DNA of 64,000 nt. Source: Brevibacillus borstelensis. GTDB lineage: Bacteria; Bacillota; Bacilli; Brevibacillales; Brevibacillaceae. The stretch covers positions 248,001-312,000 of the forward strand of contig NZ_RHHO01000017.1 of NCBI RefSeq assembly GCF_003710865.1, given 5' to 3'. This document shows, piece by piece, positions 43,710 through 54,291 of this stretch. Both the position numbers and the translations under genes were made by a program. The notes beneath the pieces were generated by a model that was not told the origin of the DNA, searched no databases, and saw only the letters and a list, made by a program, of their open reading frames with translations. Position 1 is the first letter of the stretch. Each line of letters starts with the position of its first letter.

Positions 43710-45212
43710 TTGAAAAGCGCGGGGATCAGTAATGCTGGTGGACAGCTGCGCATAGCGCTCATGAACAAGGGCAAGCTGGTGGAATGGCGAACCCAGGCGG
43801 AAGCGAGCGAGGCGCTGTCAGGGGATATTTATTACGGAAAAGTGGCCAAGGTAGTGCCGGGCATTCAATCGGCATTTATCGATATCGGGTATGATCAACA
43901 AGCGTTTTTGTATGTGGACGAAGCAGCTCCGATCTCTGGCAAAAAAGCAGGGCGTTCCATTAGTGCCTATGTGCGTGAAGGCGAGTCTCTGCTCGTTCAG
44001 GTGATCAAGGAAGGGACGGAAACGAAAGCTCCCCGAGTGACAGCGCGGGTCAGCCTGCAGGGGCGGCTGCTCGTCTATTTGCCGGCGGAAGGACTGGGCG
44101 CGGGTGAGGAGCCGGTGTCCGTTTCCCGCAAAATCAGGAACGAATGCGCACGGGAGCGGTTGACCACGCTCATGTCCTCGCTTTTGGAAAAGGGGGAGGG
44201 CGTGATTGTCCGTACCGAAGCGGCCGAAGCGGATGAAGAGCAGCTCAGGCGGGAATGGGCGTATTTGCGCGGCCGTTGGCGGGACGCTTGGCAAGCGGTG
44301 CAAGGCAAGAAGGCCCCGTGCCGTTTATTGCTGGACGACAGTCTCATCGAAGCGGCGCTGCGGGACTTTTTGGCCGATGGCGCAGAGGAAGTGATTGTTG
44401 AGGACGCGGCTCTTTTTCGCGAGGTTGGCAAGCTGATGGAAGCCATGTTCCCTGAAGAGCTGCCAAAGCTTCGCTGGCATCGGCAAAAGGAGCCGCTGTT
44501 TGCGCAGTGGGGTGTCAGAGAGCAGCTCGCTCTAGCGCTTCAAAGGCAAGTGCCTCTCGCAGGCGGCGGCAATATCGTGATCGACCGGACCGAAGCGCTG
44601 ACCGTGATTGATGTCAATACCGGAGCTTTTTCGGGCAGAGGCGGACAGCAGCGCGAACAGGCAGTCACCGCGGCGAATCTGGAAGCGGCCGATGAGATTG
44701 CCCGCCAGCTTCGCTTGCGGGACATCGGAGGAATGATCATCGTTGATTTTATCAACATGCGCGAGGAAAAAAACCGGGAGCGCGTTTTCAAGGCTTTGGA
44801 GAGTGCACTAAAAGCCGATCCGGTACCGGTGTCCGTGCTGGGCATGACGTCCCTCGGTCTGGTGGAGATGACGAGAAAGCGGACGAGAGCAAGTCTGGCT
44901 GAACGTTTGACAGAGCCGTGTCCGTGCTGTGAAGGCGGCGGACGCATGCTGAAAATAGAGGAGTGCTTCCGATACCTCAGGGAAGATCTTGAAGCTCTGG
45001 CCAAAGTCCAGGATGCGGAGGCTGCTCTCGTGGAGCTGTCCGATCGGCTGTTTGAATACTGGCAGAATGGACAGGCAGACGGATCGGCATGGCCGGTCAC
45101 TCTGTACGTCCGCAAGGCAGAAGAGCTGTCGGGCGGGCGCTATCGGATTTTATATGCCGGAAGTCGGCAAGAAGCGGAGCGGCTCTGGCTTTCTCATGCG
45201 AAAAATTCTTGA
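43710..45212 (+). CDS. rng: Ribonuclease E/G family
   Basis: TTG start with AAGGAGG upstream; 500 residues. An N-terminal S1 domain (about 37-105: GDIYYGKVAKVVPGIQSAFIDIG) is followed by the catalytic core with the metal aspartates in VIDVNTGAFSGRGG and IIVDFINMREEKNR. The zinc-link cysteines come next (EPCPCCEGGG, three Cys). It processes 5S/16S rRNA and decays mRNA. B. subtilis lacks this family, but many Paenibacillaceae and Clostridia carry it exactly before rplU. Confidence 0.95.
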   Translation: MKSAGISNAGGQLRIALMNKGKLVEWRTQAEASEALSGDIYYGKVAKVVPGIQSAFIDIGYDQQAFLYVDEAAPISGKKAGRSISAYVREGESLLVQVIKEGTETKAPRVTARVSLQGRLLVYLPAEGLGAGEEPVSVSRKIRNECARERLTTLMSSLLEKGEGVIVRTEAAEADEEQLRREWAYLRGRWRDAWQAVQGKKAPCRLLLDDSLIEAALRDFLADGAEEVIVEDAALFREVGKLMEAMFPEELPKLRWHRQKEPLFAQWGVREQLALALQRQVPLAGGGNIVIDRTEALTVIDVNTGAFSGRGGQQREQAVTAANLEAADEIARQLRLRDIGGMIIVDFINMREEKNRERVFKALESALKADPVPVSVLGMTSLGLVEMTRKRTRASLAERLTEPCPCCEGGGRMLKIEECFRYLREDLEALAKVQDAEAALVELSDRLFEYWQNGQADGSAWPVTLYVRKAEELSGGRYRILYAGSRQEAERLWLSHAKNS

Positions 45213-45238
45213 CTGGGCGAATCACCGTATGGTATCCT
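45209..45238 (+). promoter_or_regulatory. Promoter of rplU-prp-rpmA
   Basis: TTGACT at 45209-45214, 18 bases, and an extended -10 TGGTATCCT ending at 45238. It overlaps the end of rng. Confidence 0.7.
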
Positions 45239-45249
45239 AGTGGTTGTTA

Positions 45250-45351
45250 TACAGTTATGCCTCGGCATACTGTAACCGCTCGGATCAGGTTCTCAAGTCG
45301 CCCTTCGCGGCGCACCTGCACAGGCGAGTCTGAGTATAGGAGGTGCACACA
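45250..45351 (+). ncRNA. L21 leader RNA
   Basis: The leader between promoter and rplU has a first hairpin (ACAGTTATGCC / GGCATACTGT, 45250-45272). After it comes the conserved layout of the Bacillales L21 leader, CCGCTCGGATCAGGTT and then GGCGAGTCTGAGTATAGGAG before the ribosome site. This leader class is thought to allow autoregulation by ribosomal protein L21. Recognition is by memory of the motif. Confidence 0.75.
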
Positions 45352-45663
45352 ATGTACGCTATTATCGAAACCGGTGGAAAACAGTACAAAGTAGAAGAAG
45401 GAGCAGTTCTCTTCATCGAGAAACTGGCTGCTACTGAAGGTGACGTAGTTACTTTCGACAAAGTACTGTTTGTAAGCAAAGACGGCAAGGTTACAGCAGG
45501 AGCTCCTACTGTAGCTGGCGCAACGGTAACTGGTAAAGTAGAAAAACACGGTAAAGGCCAAAAAATTATCGTGTACAAATACAAATCCAAGAAAAACTAC
45601 CGTCGCAAGCAAGGTCACCGTCAACCGTTCACCAAAGTTGTGATCGAAAAGATCAACGCGTAA
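45352..45663 (+). CDS. rplU: 50S ribosomal protein L21
   Basis: The 103 residues begin [17 protein letters not shown] and end with the basic [21 protein letters not shown] segment typical of L21. The ATG at 45352 has TAGGAGGTG upstream. Operon rplU-prp-rpmA with overlapping or near genes. Confidence 0.98.
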   Translation: MYAIIETGGKQYKVEEGAVLFIEKLAATEGDVVTFDKVLFVSKDGKVTAGAPTVAGATVTGKVEKHGKGQKIIVYKYKSKKNYRRKQGHRQPFTKVVIEKINA

Positions 45664-45673
45664 GTGATCGGCC

Positions 45674-46030
45674 ATGATTGAAGTGATCGTGAATCGAGCG
45701 CCGTACGGGATTAAAGAGGTGTGCATTTCCGGACATGCCAATGCGGCTGCCTATGGCTCGGACATTGTATGTTCTGCTGTATCAGCGATCAGTTTTGGCA
45801 TTTTGAATGCAATTCACCCTCTGCTCGGCATCGTTCCTCAAGTTTCGCAGGCTCCAAAAGACGGCGGGTTTCTCCGCTGGAGCATTTCATCCTTGGAGGA
45901 TGCAGAGCTCCACGAGAAACAGCAGCTACTGGCGGAGAGCATGGTCATATCCTTGCTGGCGGTTGCGGAGCAGTACGGATCATACGTTTCGGTACAAGAT
46001 GACAAATGGCAAGGAGGTGCCTCACAATGA
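45674..46030 (+). CDS. prp: Ribosomal-processing cysteine protease Prp
   Basis: The 118-residue YsxB/Prp protein has catalytic His21 (ISGHANAA) and Cys33 (DIVCSAVSA). It removes the short N-terminal extension of L27, which is required in Firmicutes. It overlaps rpmA (ATGA), and that L27 carries the matching cleavage site. Confidence 0.95.
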   Translation: MIEVIVNRAPYGIKEVCISGHANAAAYGSDIVCSAVSAISFGILNAIHPLLGIVPQVSQAPKDGGFLRWSISSLEDAELHEKQQLLAESMVISLLAVAEQYGSYVSVQDDKWQGGASQ

Positions 46031-46326
46031 AAATGCTGTTTACTGTAGACCTTCAGTTCTTCGCCTCCAAAAAAGGGGTAGGTTCTACCAAGAACGGTCG
46101 CGATTCCATCTCCAAGCGCCTTGGCGTGAAACGCGGCGATGGTCAATTCGTAAAAGCCGGTAACATCCTCGTTCGCCAACGTGGTACGAAAATTTACCCA
46201 GGTGAAAACGTGATGAAAGGCGGCGACGATACTCTGTTTGCAACAGCAGACGGTGTTGTTCGCTTCAAGCGTCTGGGCCGCGATCGCAAACAAGTGGTGA
46301 TCGAGCCGGTCGCTTCCCAAGCGTAA
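46027..46326 (+). CDS. rpmA: 50S ribosomal protein L27 with cleavable N-terminus
   Basis: The ATG at 46027 with AAGGAGGTG upstream gives 99 residues. The first 12 ([12 protein letters not shown]) end at the expected Prp cleavage point, so mature L27 begins [15 protein letters not shown] and can reach the peptidyl-transferase centre. The body is typical L27 ([22 protein letters not shown]). Confidence 0.98.
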   Translation: MKMLFTVDLQFFASKKGVGSTKNGRDSISKRLGVKRGDGQFVKAGNILVRQRGTKIYPGENVMKGGDDTLFATADGVVRFKRLGRDRKQVVIEPVASQA

Positions 46327-46337
46327 ATACGGAAACG

Positions 46338-46366
46338 AAAAACCCAGCCTTGTTGCTGGGTTTTCT
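46338..46366 (+). terminator. Terminator of rplU-prp-rpmA
   Basis: The stem AAAACCCAGC / GCTGGGTTTT is followed by a short T-rich tract. Confidence 0.88.
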
Positions 46367-46434
46367 TTATGTCTACGTTTTCATGTGTTACAATAGGTAC
46401 AAGAAAGAAATTCTTATCGGTTTGGGTGGGAAAA

Positions 46435-48309
<1,875 letters not shown>

Positions 48310-48310
<1 letters not shown>

Positions 48311-48978
48311 TGAATGGTATGGCTGACGTAGTTTCCCTGGCGTCTTTTCTCGCTGACAATCGATTGCATCGCGGTGCCGTCCTGCAGATGATCCTTGCCA
48401 AGCAGCCGCAAGGGTCTCTGACAGTGATGGTCGAGCACGTTCAAGCAGGATACCTTATTGTGTCTTATTCGCAGGAAAAAGAGCAGCGCCCGCCGCTTGT
48501 CGGCTCCCGGGTTCGACTGCGCTGGGAAACAGATGCGACCGTTACTTCGCTGGATCTGGAAGTCATTCAGGAAGAGACAATCTGGCCGGTGAAAATGGCT
48601 CGACTGCTTCCGGTCGGGATTGAAATTTCCACAAAAGGTGAATTGAAATTACTCCAGCCCAACGTTACGGTAAAGATTCCGTATAAAGTAATGGGGGCCC
48701 GCCCTATCGAAGAGAAGGCAGAAGGGGTTCTGCTATACTTCTCACCTACCAGGCTCGTCATGAGTACGGAAGGATATGTCGCGGTCGGGGAGTTTCTGCA
48801 CCTCTCCTTTGAGATCCCCTCGGTCAAGCAGGAGCTGGTGGCGATGGCCAAAGTCGTGGAAAAAACGTTTCAAGATGGAAAAGCCGTCGTGAAGCTGATC
48901 TTTACCGATATCGATGAAAAATACCACAAGGTCATTCGCGATTACTATCACCAACTGGCACAAACCGCTTCCTCCTGA
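48310..48978 (+). CDS. PilZ-like domain protein (degenerate)
   Basis: The start overlaps the obgE stop (TGATG), giving 222 residues; ATG 48319 is an alternative. The N-terminal half (about 20-105) looks like a YcgR-type beta-barrel (GAVLQMILAKQPQGSL, RVRLRWETD). The second half (about 120-220) resembles PilZ (GVLLYFSPTRLVM, VGEFLHLSFEIP, AKVVEKTF). The c-di-GMP-binding RxxxR motif is not visible, so ligand binding is doubtful. In this genome neighbourhood it may serve Obg or be an unrelated passenger. Confidence 0.65.
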
Positions 48979-48994
48979 GGAGCGGTATTTTTTT
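48964..48994 (+). terminator. Terminator of spo0B-obgE operon
   Basis: The stem ACCGCT-TCCTCC / GGAGCGGT covers the stop codon and leads to seven Ts. Confidence 0.88.
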
Positions 48995-49077
48995 GAGCCG
49001 AAACCAAAGGGAATTACGCGTATAGCGGTCCTTTGTACATTTAGCCGCAGAGTCTTGCAAACCGTCATAGTGAAGAG

Positions 49078-49112
49078 AAAAGTATGCCCGGGACAAGGGC
49101 ATACTTTTTTTG
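49078..49112. terminator. Bidirectional terminator
   Basis: The 12-bp stem AAAAGTATGCCC / GGGCATACTTTT has T runs on both strands. On the minus strand it ends the 50-codon gene; on the plus strand it is a second terminator behind the obgE operon. Confidence 0.88.
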
Positions 49113-49145
49113 CGTTTAGATGATTTCGCTCAAGCGCTGTCTGTA

Positions 49146-49298
49146 CTATCCATTGCCGCTCGGATCTTCTGTAATATGCGGCGATTGCGCCATCTTTTTC
49201 CCACGGAGGTTATCCCCGAATTGATCCAAGGAGCTTGGCTTGCCAGCGGGGTGGTTATTGCGACGTTCCGACTTGTCCGTTTTGCCTCGTCCTGCCAT
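49146..49298 (-). CDS. Small hydrophilic protein, 50 aa, SASP-like composition
   Basis: An ATG at 49298 with GAGGTGA six bases upstream on the minus strand opens 50 codons ending at TAG 49146-49148, followed about 35 bases later by a terminator. The product is strongly hydrophilic, rich in Gly, Lys, Arg, Asn and Pro (MAGRGKTDKSERRNNHPAGK at its start, then NLRGKKMAQSPHITEDPSG). It lacks hydrophobic segments and Cys. This composition resembles minor small acid-soluble spore proteins (SspN-like), but I cannot name it securely. It would probably be forespore-expressed if so. Confidence 0.7.
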   Translation of the reverse strand: MAGRGKTDKSERRNNHPAGKPSSLDQFGDNLRGKKMAQSPHITEDPSGNG

Positions 49299-49409
49299 CC
49301 TGCTTCACCTCGCTTCGTACGTGATCCGTTTTAGTCTGCGCCAAGGGGCTAGTCTGCATGTACCTGTGAACCCGAGAACCGCTGGAATGAGAAAAATGTC
49401 GGATAAGGA

Positions 49410-49438
49410 TTGTCAGATCAAAAGATATGGGCTATAAT
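49410..49438 (+). promoter_or_regulatory. Promoter of pheB-hom-thrCB
   Basis: TTGTCA at 49410-49415, exactly 17 bases, TATAAT at 49433-49438. Confidence 0.85.
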
Positions 49439-49483
49439 GTCCTCTATGTAAAAACAACTGTTTTTCTCAGGAGGACATAGCAA

Positions 49484-49927
49484 GTGAAGCGGGAAGAAAA
49501 GTTCTATCTGATACGGTCGGACATCCTGCCCGAGTCAATCGCCAAGACGATTGAAGCGAAAAAATTGCTGGATTCTGGCGAAGTCGATACGGTCAATGAG
49601 GCAGTAGAACGGGTCGGACTGAGCCGGAGCGCCTTTTACAAGTACAAGGACAGTATTTTTCCGTTCAACGCGATGATGAGTGAAAAAATTATGACGATCA
49701 CCTTCGCGTTGGAGCACCGATCCGGCTTATTGTCAAAAGTCCTGCAATTCGTCGCAGACTTGGGCGGCAATGTACTGACGATTAACCAAACGATTCCGCT
49801 GCAGGGAATTGCCAATATCACCTTGTCCGTCGATATGGCGAACCTGAAGGTGCCGAGCACAGAGTTTCTGGAAGGGTTGCAAGAGATAAACGGCGTGCGA
49901 AGAGCGATGATTGTAGGTCGCGGATAA
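49484..49927 (+). CDS. pheB: ACT-domain protein PheB (UPF0735)
   Basis: GTG start with AGGAGG upstream; 147 residues. An N-terminal helical region (SGEVDTVNEAVERVGLSRSAFYKYKD) is followed by an ACT domain (about 70-147: ITFALEHRSGLLSKVLQFVADLGGNVLTINQTIP). It heads the threonine operon here, while in Bacillus pheB precedes pheA. ACT domains sense amino acids, so a regulatory role in aromatic or aspartate-family synthesis is likely but unproven. Confidence 0.93.
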   Translation: MKREEKFYLIRSDILPESIAKTIEAKKLLDSGEVDTVNEAVERVGLSRSAFYKYKDSIFPFNAMMSEKIMTITFALEHRSGLLSKVLQFVADLGGNVLTINQTIPLQGIANITLSVDMANLKVPSTEFLEGLQEINGVRRAMIVGRG

Positions 49928-49952
49928 GTCGCCGAATTTGGGAGGAGTTCAC

Positions 49953-51251
49953 ATGGAGAAGCAAACGGTACGCGTAGGATTGATGGGGTTTGGAACGGTT
50001 GGAACAGGGGTAGTCCGGATTATTCAAGCCCACCAGGAGGATCTGCAAAAGCAGACTGGGCTTGGCATTGAAATCAGCAAAATTCTCGTGCAGAATGCGG
50101 AAAAATCCCGCAGCATCCCTTCGATGGAAAAAATCGTTACCACCGATGTTCACGATATATTGGATGACGAAGGCATTGATGTCGTGGTGGAAGTCATTGG
50201 CGGCATCTCGCAGGCTAAAGATTACATATTGGCTGCATTGGATCGTGGCAAGCACGTGGTCACGGCCAATAAGGATTTGATGGCGCTGCACGGAGGGGAA
50301 ATCCTGCAAAAGGCTGAGGAAAAAGGCTGTGATGTCTTTTACGAAGCAAGCGTCGCGGGCGGCATTCCAATCTTGCGCGCATTGGTGGAAGGCTTCTCAT
50401 CCGACCGAATTACCAAAATGATGGGAATTGTAAATGGAACGACGAATTACATCCTGAGCAAAATGAGCCAGGAAGGGGCCGATTACGCGGAAGTGCTCAA
50501 GGAGGCCCAAGCTTTGGGCTATGCGGAAGCAGACCCCACCTCCGATGTGGAAGGCTTTGACGCCGCCCGTAAAATGGCGATTTTGGCAACGCTCGGCTTC
50601 CGCGTTCCGATGAAGCTCGAAGACGTAGATGTAAAAGGGATCAGCCGCGTATCCAAAGAGGACATCGCCTACGGAAAAAAACTCGGCTACGAGGTGAAAT
50701 TGCTCGGTTTGGCCCGTCGCGACGGAGAAGCCATCGAAGTAAGCGTACAGCCTACCATGGTGGCCAAAAGTCATCCGCTGGCATCGGTAAACGGTGTGTT
50801 CAACGCGGTTTACGTGCACGGGGAAGCGGTAGGCGAGACGATGTTTTACGGACCGGGTGCAGGCGAGCTGCCGACGGCAACAGCGGTAGTTTCCGACCTC
50901 GTGACAGTGGTGAAGAACATGAAGCTCGGCGTAAACGGCCGCGGCATGGTAGCTCCATACAAGGAGAAAATCCTGAAGGAAGACAGTCAAAAGCTGTCCA
51001 AGTACTTCCTCCGCATGGTAGTGGCAGACAAGCGGGGTGTACTTGCTCAGATCACACAGCTTTTAGCGGAGAAAAATATATCTCTCGAGCAAGTCGTTCA
51101 GCAGCCGTACAACAACGGTCAGCAGGCTGAAATCATCCTGGTGACTCACTCGGCGGCCAAAGGCGACATGGACGCGGTACTCACCTACATGGAAGAAATG
51201 GACATCGTTCATGAAATCAAAAGCTGCTACCGGGTAGAGGGAGGAGAATAA
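49953..51251 (+). CDS. hom: Homoserine dehydrogenase
   Basis: The ATG at 49953 with GGGAGGAG upstream gives 432 residues. A Rossmann start ([17 protein letters not shown]), the catalytic region ([40 protein letters not shown]) and a C-terminal ACT domain (about 350-432) are visible. It reduces aspartate semialdehyde to homoserine. The ACT domain suggests threonine feedback. Confidence 0.97.
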   Translation: MEKQTVRVGLMGFGTVGTGVVRIIQAHQEDLQKQTGLGIEISKILVQNAEKSRSIPSMEKIVTTDVHDILDDEGIDVVVEVIGGISQAKDYILAALDRGKHVVTANKDLMALHGGEILQKAEEKGCDVFYEASVAGGIPILRALVEGFSSDRITKMMGIVNGTTNYILSKMSQEGADYAEVLKEAQALGYAEADPTSDVEGFDAARKMAILATLGFRVPMKLEDVDVKGISRVSKEDIAYGKKLGYEVKLLGLARRDGEAIEVSVQPTMVAKSHPLASVNGVFNAVYVHGEAVGETMFYGPGAGELPTATAVVSDLVTVVKNMKLGVNGRGMVAPYKEKILKEDSQKLSKYFLRMVVADKRGVLAQITQLLAEKNISLEQVVQQPYNNGQQAEIILVTHSAAKGDMDAVLTYMEEMDIVHEIKSCYRVEGGE

Positions 51252-51253
51252 AC

Positions 51254-52351
51254 ATGGACCAGGCACCATCACCGAACATGATCAAACGGCACACCGGCAT
51301 CCTGGAGAGGTACCGCAGCTTTTTGCCAGTGACGGAAAACACCCCGCTGATCAGTCTTCACGAGGGAAGCACGCCGCTCATTCATGCACCGAACCTGAGC
51401 GAGAGACTGGCCGTTGAGCTTCACTTTAAGTATGAAGGTCTCAATCCTACAGGCTCATTCAAGGATCGGGGCATGGTCATGGCAGTAGCCAAGGCTGTAG
51501 AAGAAGGCAGCCGCACCATCATGTGTGCTTCCACGGGAAATACGTCTGCCGCTGCCGCTGCTTATGCAGCCCGCGCTGGACTTCGCTGCATCGTATTGAT
51601 ACCAAATGGCAATATCGCCCTCGGAAAGCTGGCTCAGGCCATCGCGTATGGGGCGGAGGTTATCGCGATCGACGGCAACTTTGACGAAGCTCTGCAAATC
51701 GTCCGCGAAATTACCGCGTCAGAGCCGATTACGCTGGTGAACTCCGTCAATCCGTACCGGATCGAAGGACAAAAAACCGCGGCGTTTGAAATATGCGACG
51801 CGTTGGGAAAAGCGCCGGACATTCTCGCTATCCCTGTCGGGAATGCAGGAAATATAACCGCCTACTGGAAAGGCTTCAAAGAATATCGTGATTTCGGCTT
51901 GATCGACAGCCTGCCAAACATGTACGGTTTTCAAGCGGCCGGAGCGGCTCCGCTCGTACTGGGGGAAACCGTATCCAATCCGGAAACCATCGCTACGGCC
52001 ATCCGTATCGGCAACCCGGCGAGCAAGGAAGGAGCGCTGCAGGCCGTTTCCGAGTCAAACGGTCTGGTGGACAGCGTGACGGACGACGAGATTCTGGAAG
52101 CGTACCAAATGCTGGCCAAGCATGAAGGCATCTTTTGCGAACCGGCTTCGGCTGCGTCGCTCGCGGGTATCATCAAGCTGCGCAGGCAAGGGAAGCTGTC
52201 GGATGGCGCACAGATTGCCTGTGTCTTGACCGGAAACGGTTTGAAGGATCCCAACATTGCTTTGAAGCTGGTCGGCGAAGAGCCGCGGTCGATCCCGGCC
52301 ACCCGTGAAGCGGTGATGTCGTTCATTGCCGAGAAAGCAGGGATGGCATGA
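51254..52351 (+). CDS. thrC: Threonine synthase
   Basis: The 365-residue PLP enzyme of the short Bacillus type has the lysine in [11 protein letters not shown], the [14 protein letters not shown] substrate loop and the phosphate-binding [12 protein letters not shown]. It converts O-phosphohomoserine to threonine. It begins two bases after hom with GGGAGGAGAAT as ribosome site and overlaps thrB. Confidence 0.97.
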   Translation: MDQAPSPNMIKRHTGILERYRSFLPVTENTPLISLHEGSTPLIHAPNLSERLAVELHFKYEGLNPTGSFKDRGMVMAVAKAVEEGSRTIMCASTGNTSAAAAAYAARAGLRCIVLIPNGNIALGKLAQAIAYGAEVIAIDGNFDEALQIVREITASEPITLVNSVNPYRIEGQKTAAFEICDALGKAPDILAIPVGNAGNITAYWKGFKEYRDFGLIDSLPNMYGFQAAGAAPLVLGETVSNPETIATAIRIGNPASKEGALQAVSESNGLVDSVTDDEILEAYQMLAKHEGIFCEPASAASLAGIIKLRRQGKLSDGAQIACVLTGNGLKDPNIALKLVGEEPRSIPATREAVMSFIAEKAGMA

Positions 52352-53283
52352 TGGAAAGTCGTTCGCAAGTTCGGGTGAATGTACCCGCGAGTACGGCCAA
52401 TATGGGCCCAGGCTTTGATACGATCGGCATGGCCTTTCAATTGTACTCCTCGGTGGAAATAGCGGTAGCTGAGACGACCGCAATCGAACTGATCGGACCT
52501 GAAATGCAAGGGCTGCCTGCCGACAAGAGCAATCTGCTGTATGAAGTAGCTGCCGGGCTGTTTCGCGAAGCAGGACAGTCCGCCCCGGAGCTGTATATCC
52601 GGGCCGCGAGCGATGCTCCGTTGACCAGGGGCTTAGGGAGCAGTGCGGCAGCCATCGCTGGTGCACTGGTGGCTGCCAACCACCTTTTAGGCGAGCCGTA
52701 TACGCGTGACGAGCTGTTCCGGATGGGGACTTTGCTGGAGGGACACCCGGACAATATAGGGGCGTCTTTGTTTGGCGGAGTGGTAGTTGCTACCATGCCT
52801 GAAGAGAAGCATCAAGCCATTCCGTATGTTCGGCTCGATCCGCCCGACGAGCTCAAAACGTTGGCGATCATCCCGGATTTTCCGCTCTCCACGGAAAAAG
52901 CGCGAAATGTCCTACCCCAGATGTACAGCAAGCAGGATGTCATATATAATGTTGGTCATAGCAGTTTGCTTGTGGCCGCATTGGCGCAAGGCAGACTTGA
53001 CCTGTTGAGCCAGGCGATGAAGGATCGGATGCATCAGCCGTATCGCGCCGAACTGGTACCCGGCTTGTCTGAAATACTGGAAGGAGCGGCTGAAAGCGGT
53101 GCTCTGGGTGCTACTCTTAGCGGTGCCGGCCCCACTATCCTCTGCTTTTATCAAACAGAGGAGGATTTGCACAACCTCAGCGGATTTATAGAATCTGTCA
53201 TGAGCAAACATGGCGTTTCTTATCGAGCGATGCAGCTGAAACCGGATAAGCATGGCGCACAGGTGGTATTCGAAGAGAGATAA
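52348..53283 (+). CDS. thrB: Homoserine kinase
   Basis: The 311-residue GHMP kinase has the ATP loop [17 protein letters not shown], the N-terminal [21 protein letters not shown] and the C-terminal [11 protein letters not shown]. Two adjacent ATGs (52348 and 52351) overlap the thrC stop; either could be used. It completes hom-thrC-thrB. Confidence 0.97.
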   Translation: MMESRSQVRVNVPASTANMGPGFDTIGMAFQLYSSVEIAVAETTAIELIGPEMQGLPADKSNLLYEVAAGLFREAGQSAPELYIRAASDAPLTRGLGSSAAAIAGALVAANHLLGEPYTRDELFRMGTLLEGHPDNIGASLFGGVVVATMPEEKHQAIPYVRLDPPDELKTLAIIPDFPLSTEKARNVLPQMYSKQDVIYNVGHSSLLVAALAQGRLDLLSQAMKDRMHQPYRAELVPGLSEILEGAAESGALGATLSGAGPTILCFYQTEEDLHNLSGFIESVMSKHGVSYRAMQLKPDKHGAQVVFEER

Positions 53284-53303
53284 ATACGGATAGGAGTACT
53301 GCC

Positions 53304-54164
53304 ATGGAGAAGAAACTTGCTTTTCTTGGGCCGCACGGAACCTTCAGCGAGGAAGCCGCGTTGGCATTGACCGCCGGGCTGCAGATTCAACGTCTGCCGT
53401 ATCCAAGCATTATTGACGTGATCGTCGCTGTTGACAAAGGCGAAGTCGACTACGGTGTCGTTCCGATTGAAAACACGATTGAGGGCACCGTGAATACAGC
53501 ATTGGACTGGTTGATTCACGAAGTGGACCTGCCGATCATGGGGGAGCTGGCGCTGCCTATTTCCCAGCATCTATTGGTAGCCAAGCGGGAAGAGCAGCTG
53601 GAATTGTCCGCAATTGAACGAATATTGTCACACCCGCATGCGATCGCCCAATGCCATAATTTTATTCGGGAGCATCTGCCCCAGGCTGTGATCGAGTATA
53701 CGAACAGCACGGCAAAAGCTGCGCAGACTGTCAGTGAGCATCCGGAAGAGCCATGGGCTGCGATTGGAACCCGTTTAAATCCGGAAATTTACCCACTTTC
53801 TTTCGCGTGGCAGGAGATTCAAGACTATTCCAACAACTATACCCGATTCCTGCTCATCGGCAAAGAGCCGTTGGATCTGCCCTCCTCCTCCAAAGAGAAG
53901 ACTACCATCCTGGTGACACTGCCAGAGGATTTTCCCGGAGCGCTTTATCAGGTTTTGGCTGCCTTTGCGTGGCGCAAGATCAACTTGTCAAAGATTGAAT
54001 CGCGTCCGACGAAAAAAGGGTTGGGCAGCTACTATTTTGTAATCGATATCGAACAAAAAATGGATGATGTGCTGCTGCCTGGAGCCTTTGCAGAAATTGA
54101 GGCGCTGGGCTGTCAAGTCAGACAGCTTGGCACGTATCCGTTTTACATGTACAAAGCCACCTGA
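53304..54164 (+). CDS. pheA: Prephenate dehydratase
   Basis: The 286 residues comprise the PDT domain (FLGPHGTFSEEAAL, GVVPIENTIEGTVNTALDWL, NYTRFLLIGKEP) and a C-terminal ACT domain (about 195-280) with the ESRPTKKGLGSYYFVIDIE signature that binds phenylalanine. It makes phenylpyruvate from prephenate. It lies 20 bases after thrB and is probably in the same transcript, ending at the terminator. Confidence 0.97.
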   Translation: MEKKLAFLGPHGTFSEEAALALTAGLQIQRLPYPSIIDVIVAVDKGEVDYGVVPIENTIEGTVNTALDWLIHEVDLPIMGELALPISQHLLVAKREEQLELSAIERILSHPHAIAQCHNFIREHLPQAVIEYTNSTAKAAQTVSEHPEEPWAAIGTRLNPEIYPLSFAWQEIQDYSNNYTRFLLIGKEPLDLPSSSKEKTTILVTLPEDFPGALYQVLAAFAWRKINLSKIESRPTKKGLGSYYFVIDIEQKMDDVLLPGAFAEIEALGCQVRQLGTYPFYMYKAT

Positions 54165-54179
54165 GCAGGTGGCTTTTTT
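54153..54179 (+). terminator. Terminator of the hom-thr-pheA operon
   Basis: The stem AAAGCCACCTG / CAGGTGGCTTT spans the pheA stop and ends in six Ts. Confidence 0.9.
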
Positions 54180-54189
54180 ATTGTCCAAA

Positions 54190-54260
54190 AACCGGGTGAC
54201 AAAGATGGGCGTCAACCCTTTTTTAACCGGGTGAGCAAAACGCCCATGGGTGCATACCAT
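54190..54260 (+). promoter_or_regulatory. safA leader with direct repeats and possible sigma-E -10
   Basis: The 10-mer AACCGGGTGA occurs at 54190-54199 and 54225-54234. GGGCGT (54207-54212) can pair with ACGCCC (54240-54245). CATACCAT at 54253-54260 resembles a sigma-E -10, in keeping with mother-cell expression of safA, but the -35 is weak. Confidence 0.4.
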
Positions 54261-54291
54261 GGTAGGGAGTTTCCGAGAGGGAGGAGAAACA

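Noticed and set aside
49110..49334. Plus-strand 74-codon frame after the obgE operon
   Set aside because: It starts in the T run of a terminator and is antisense to the better supported 50-codon minus-strand gene.
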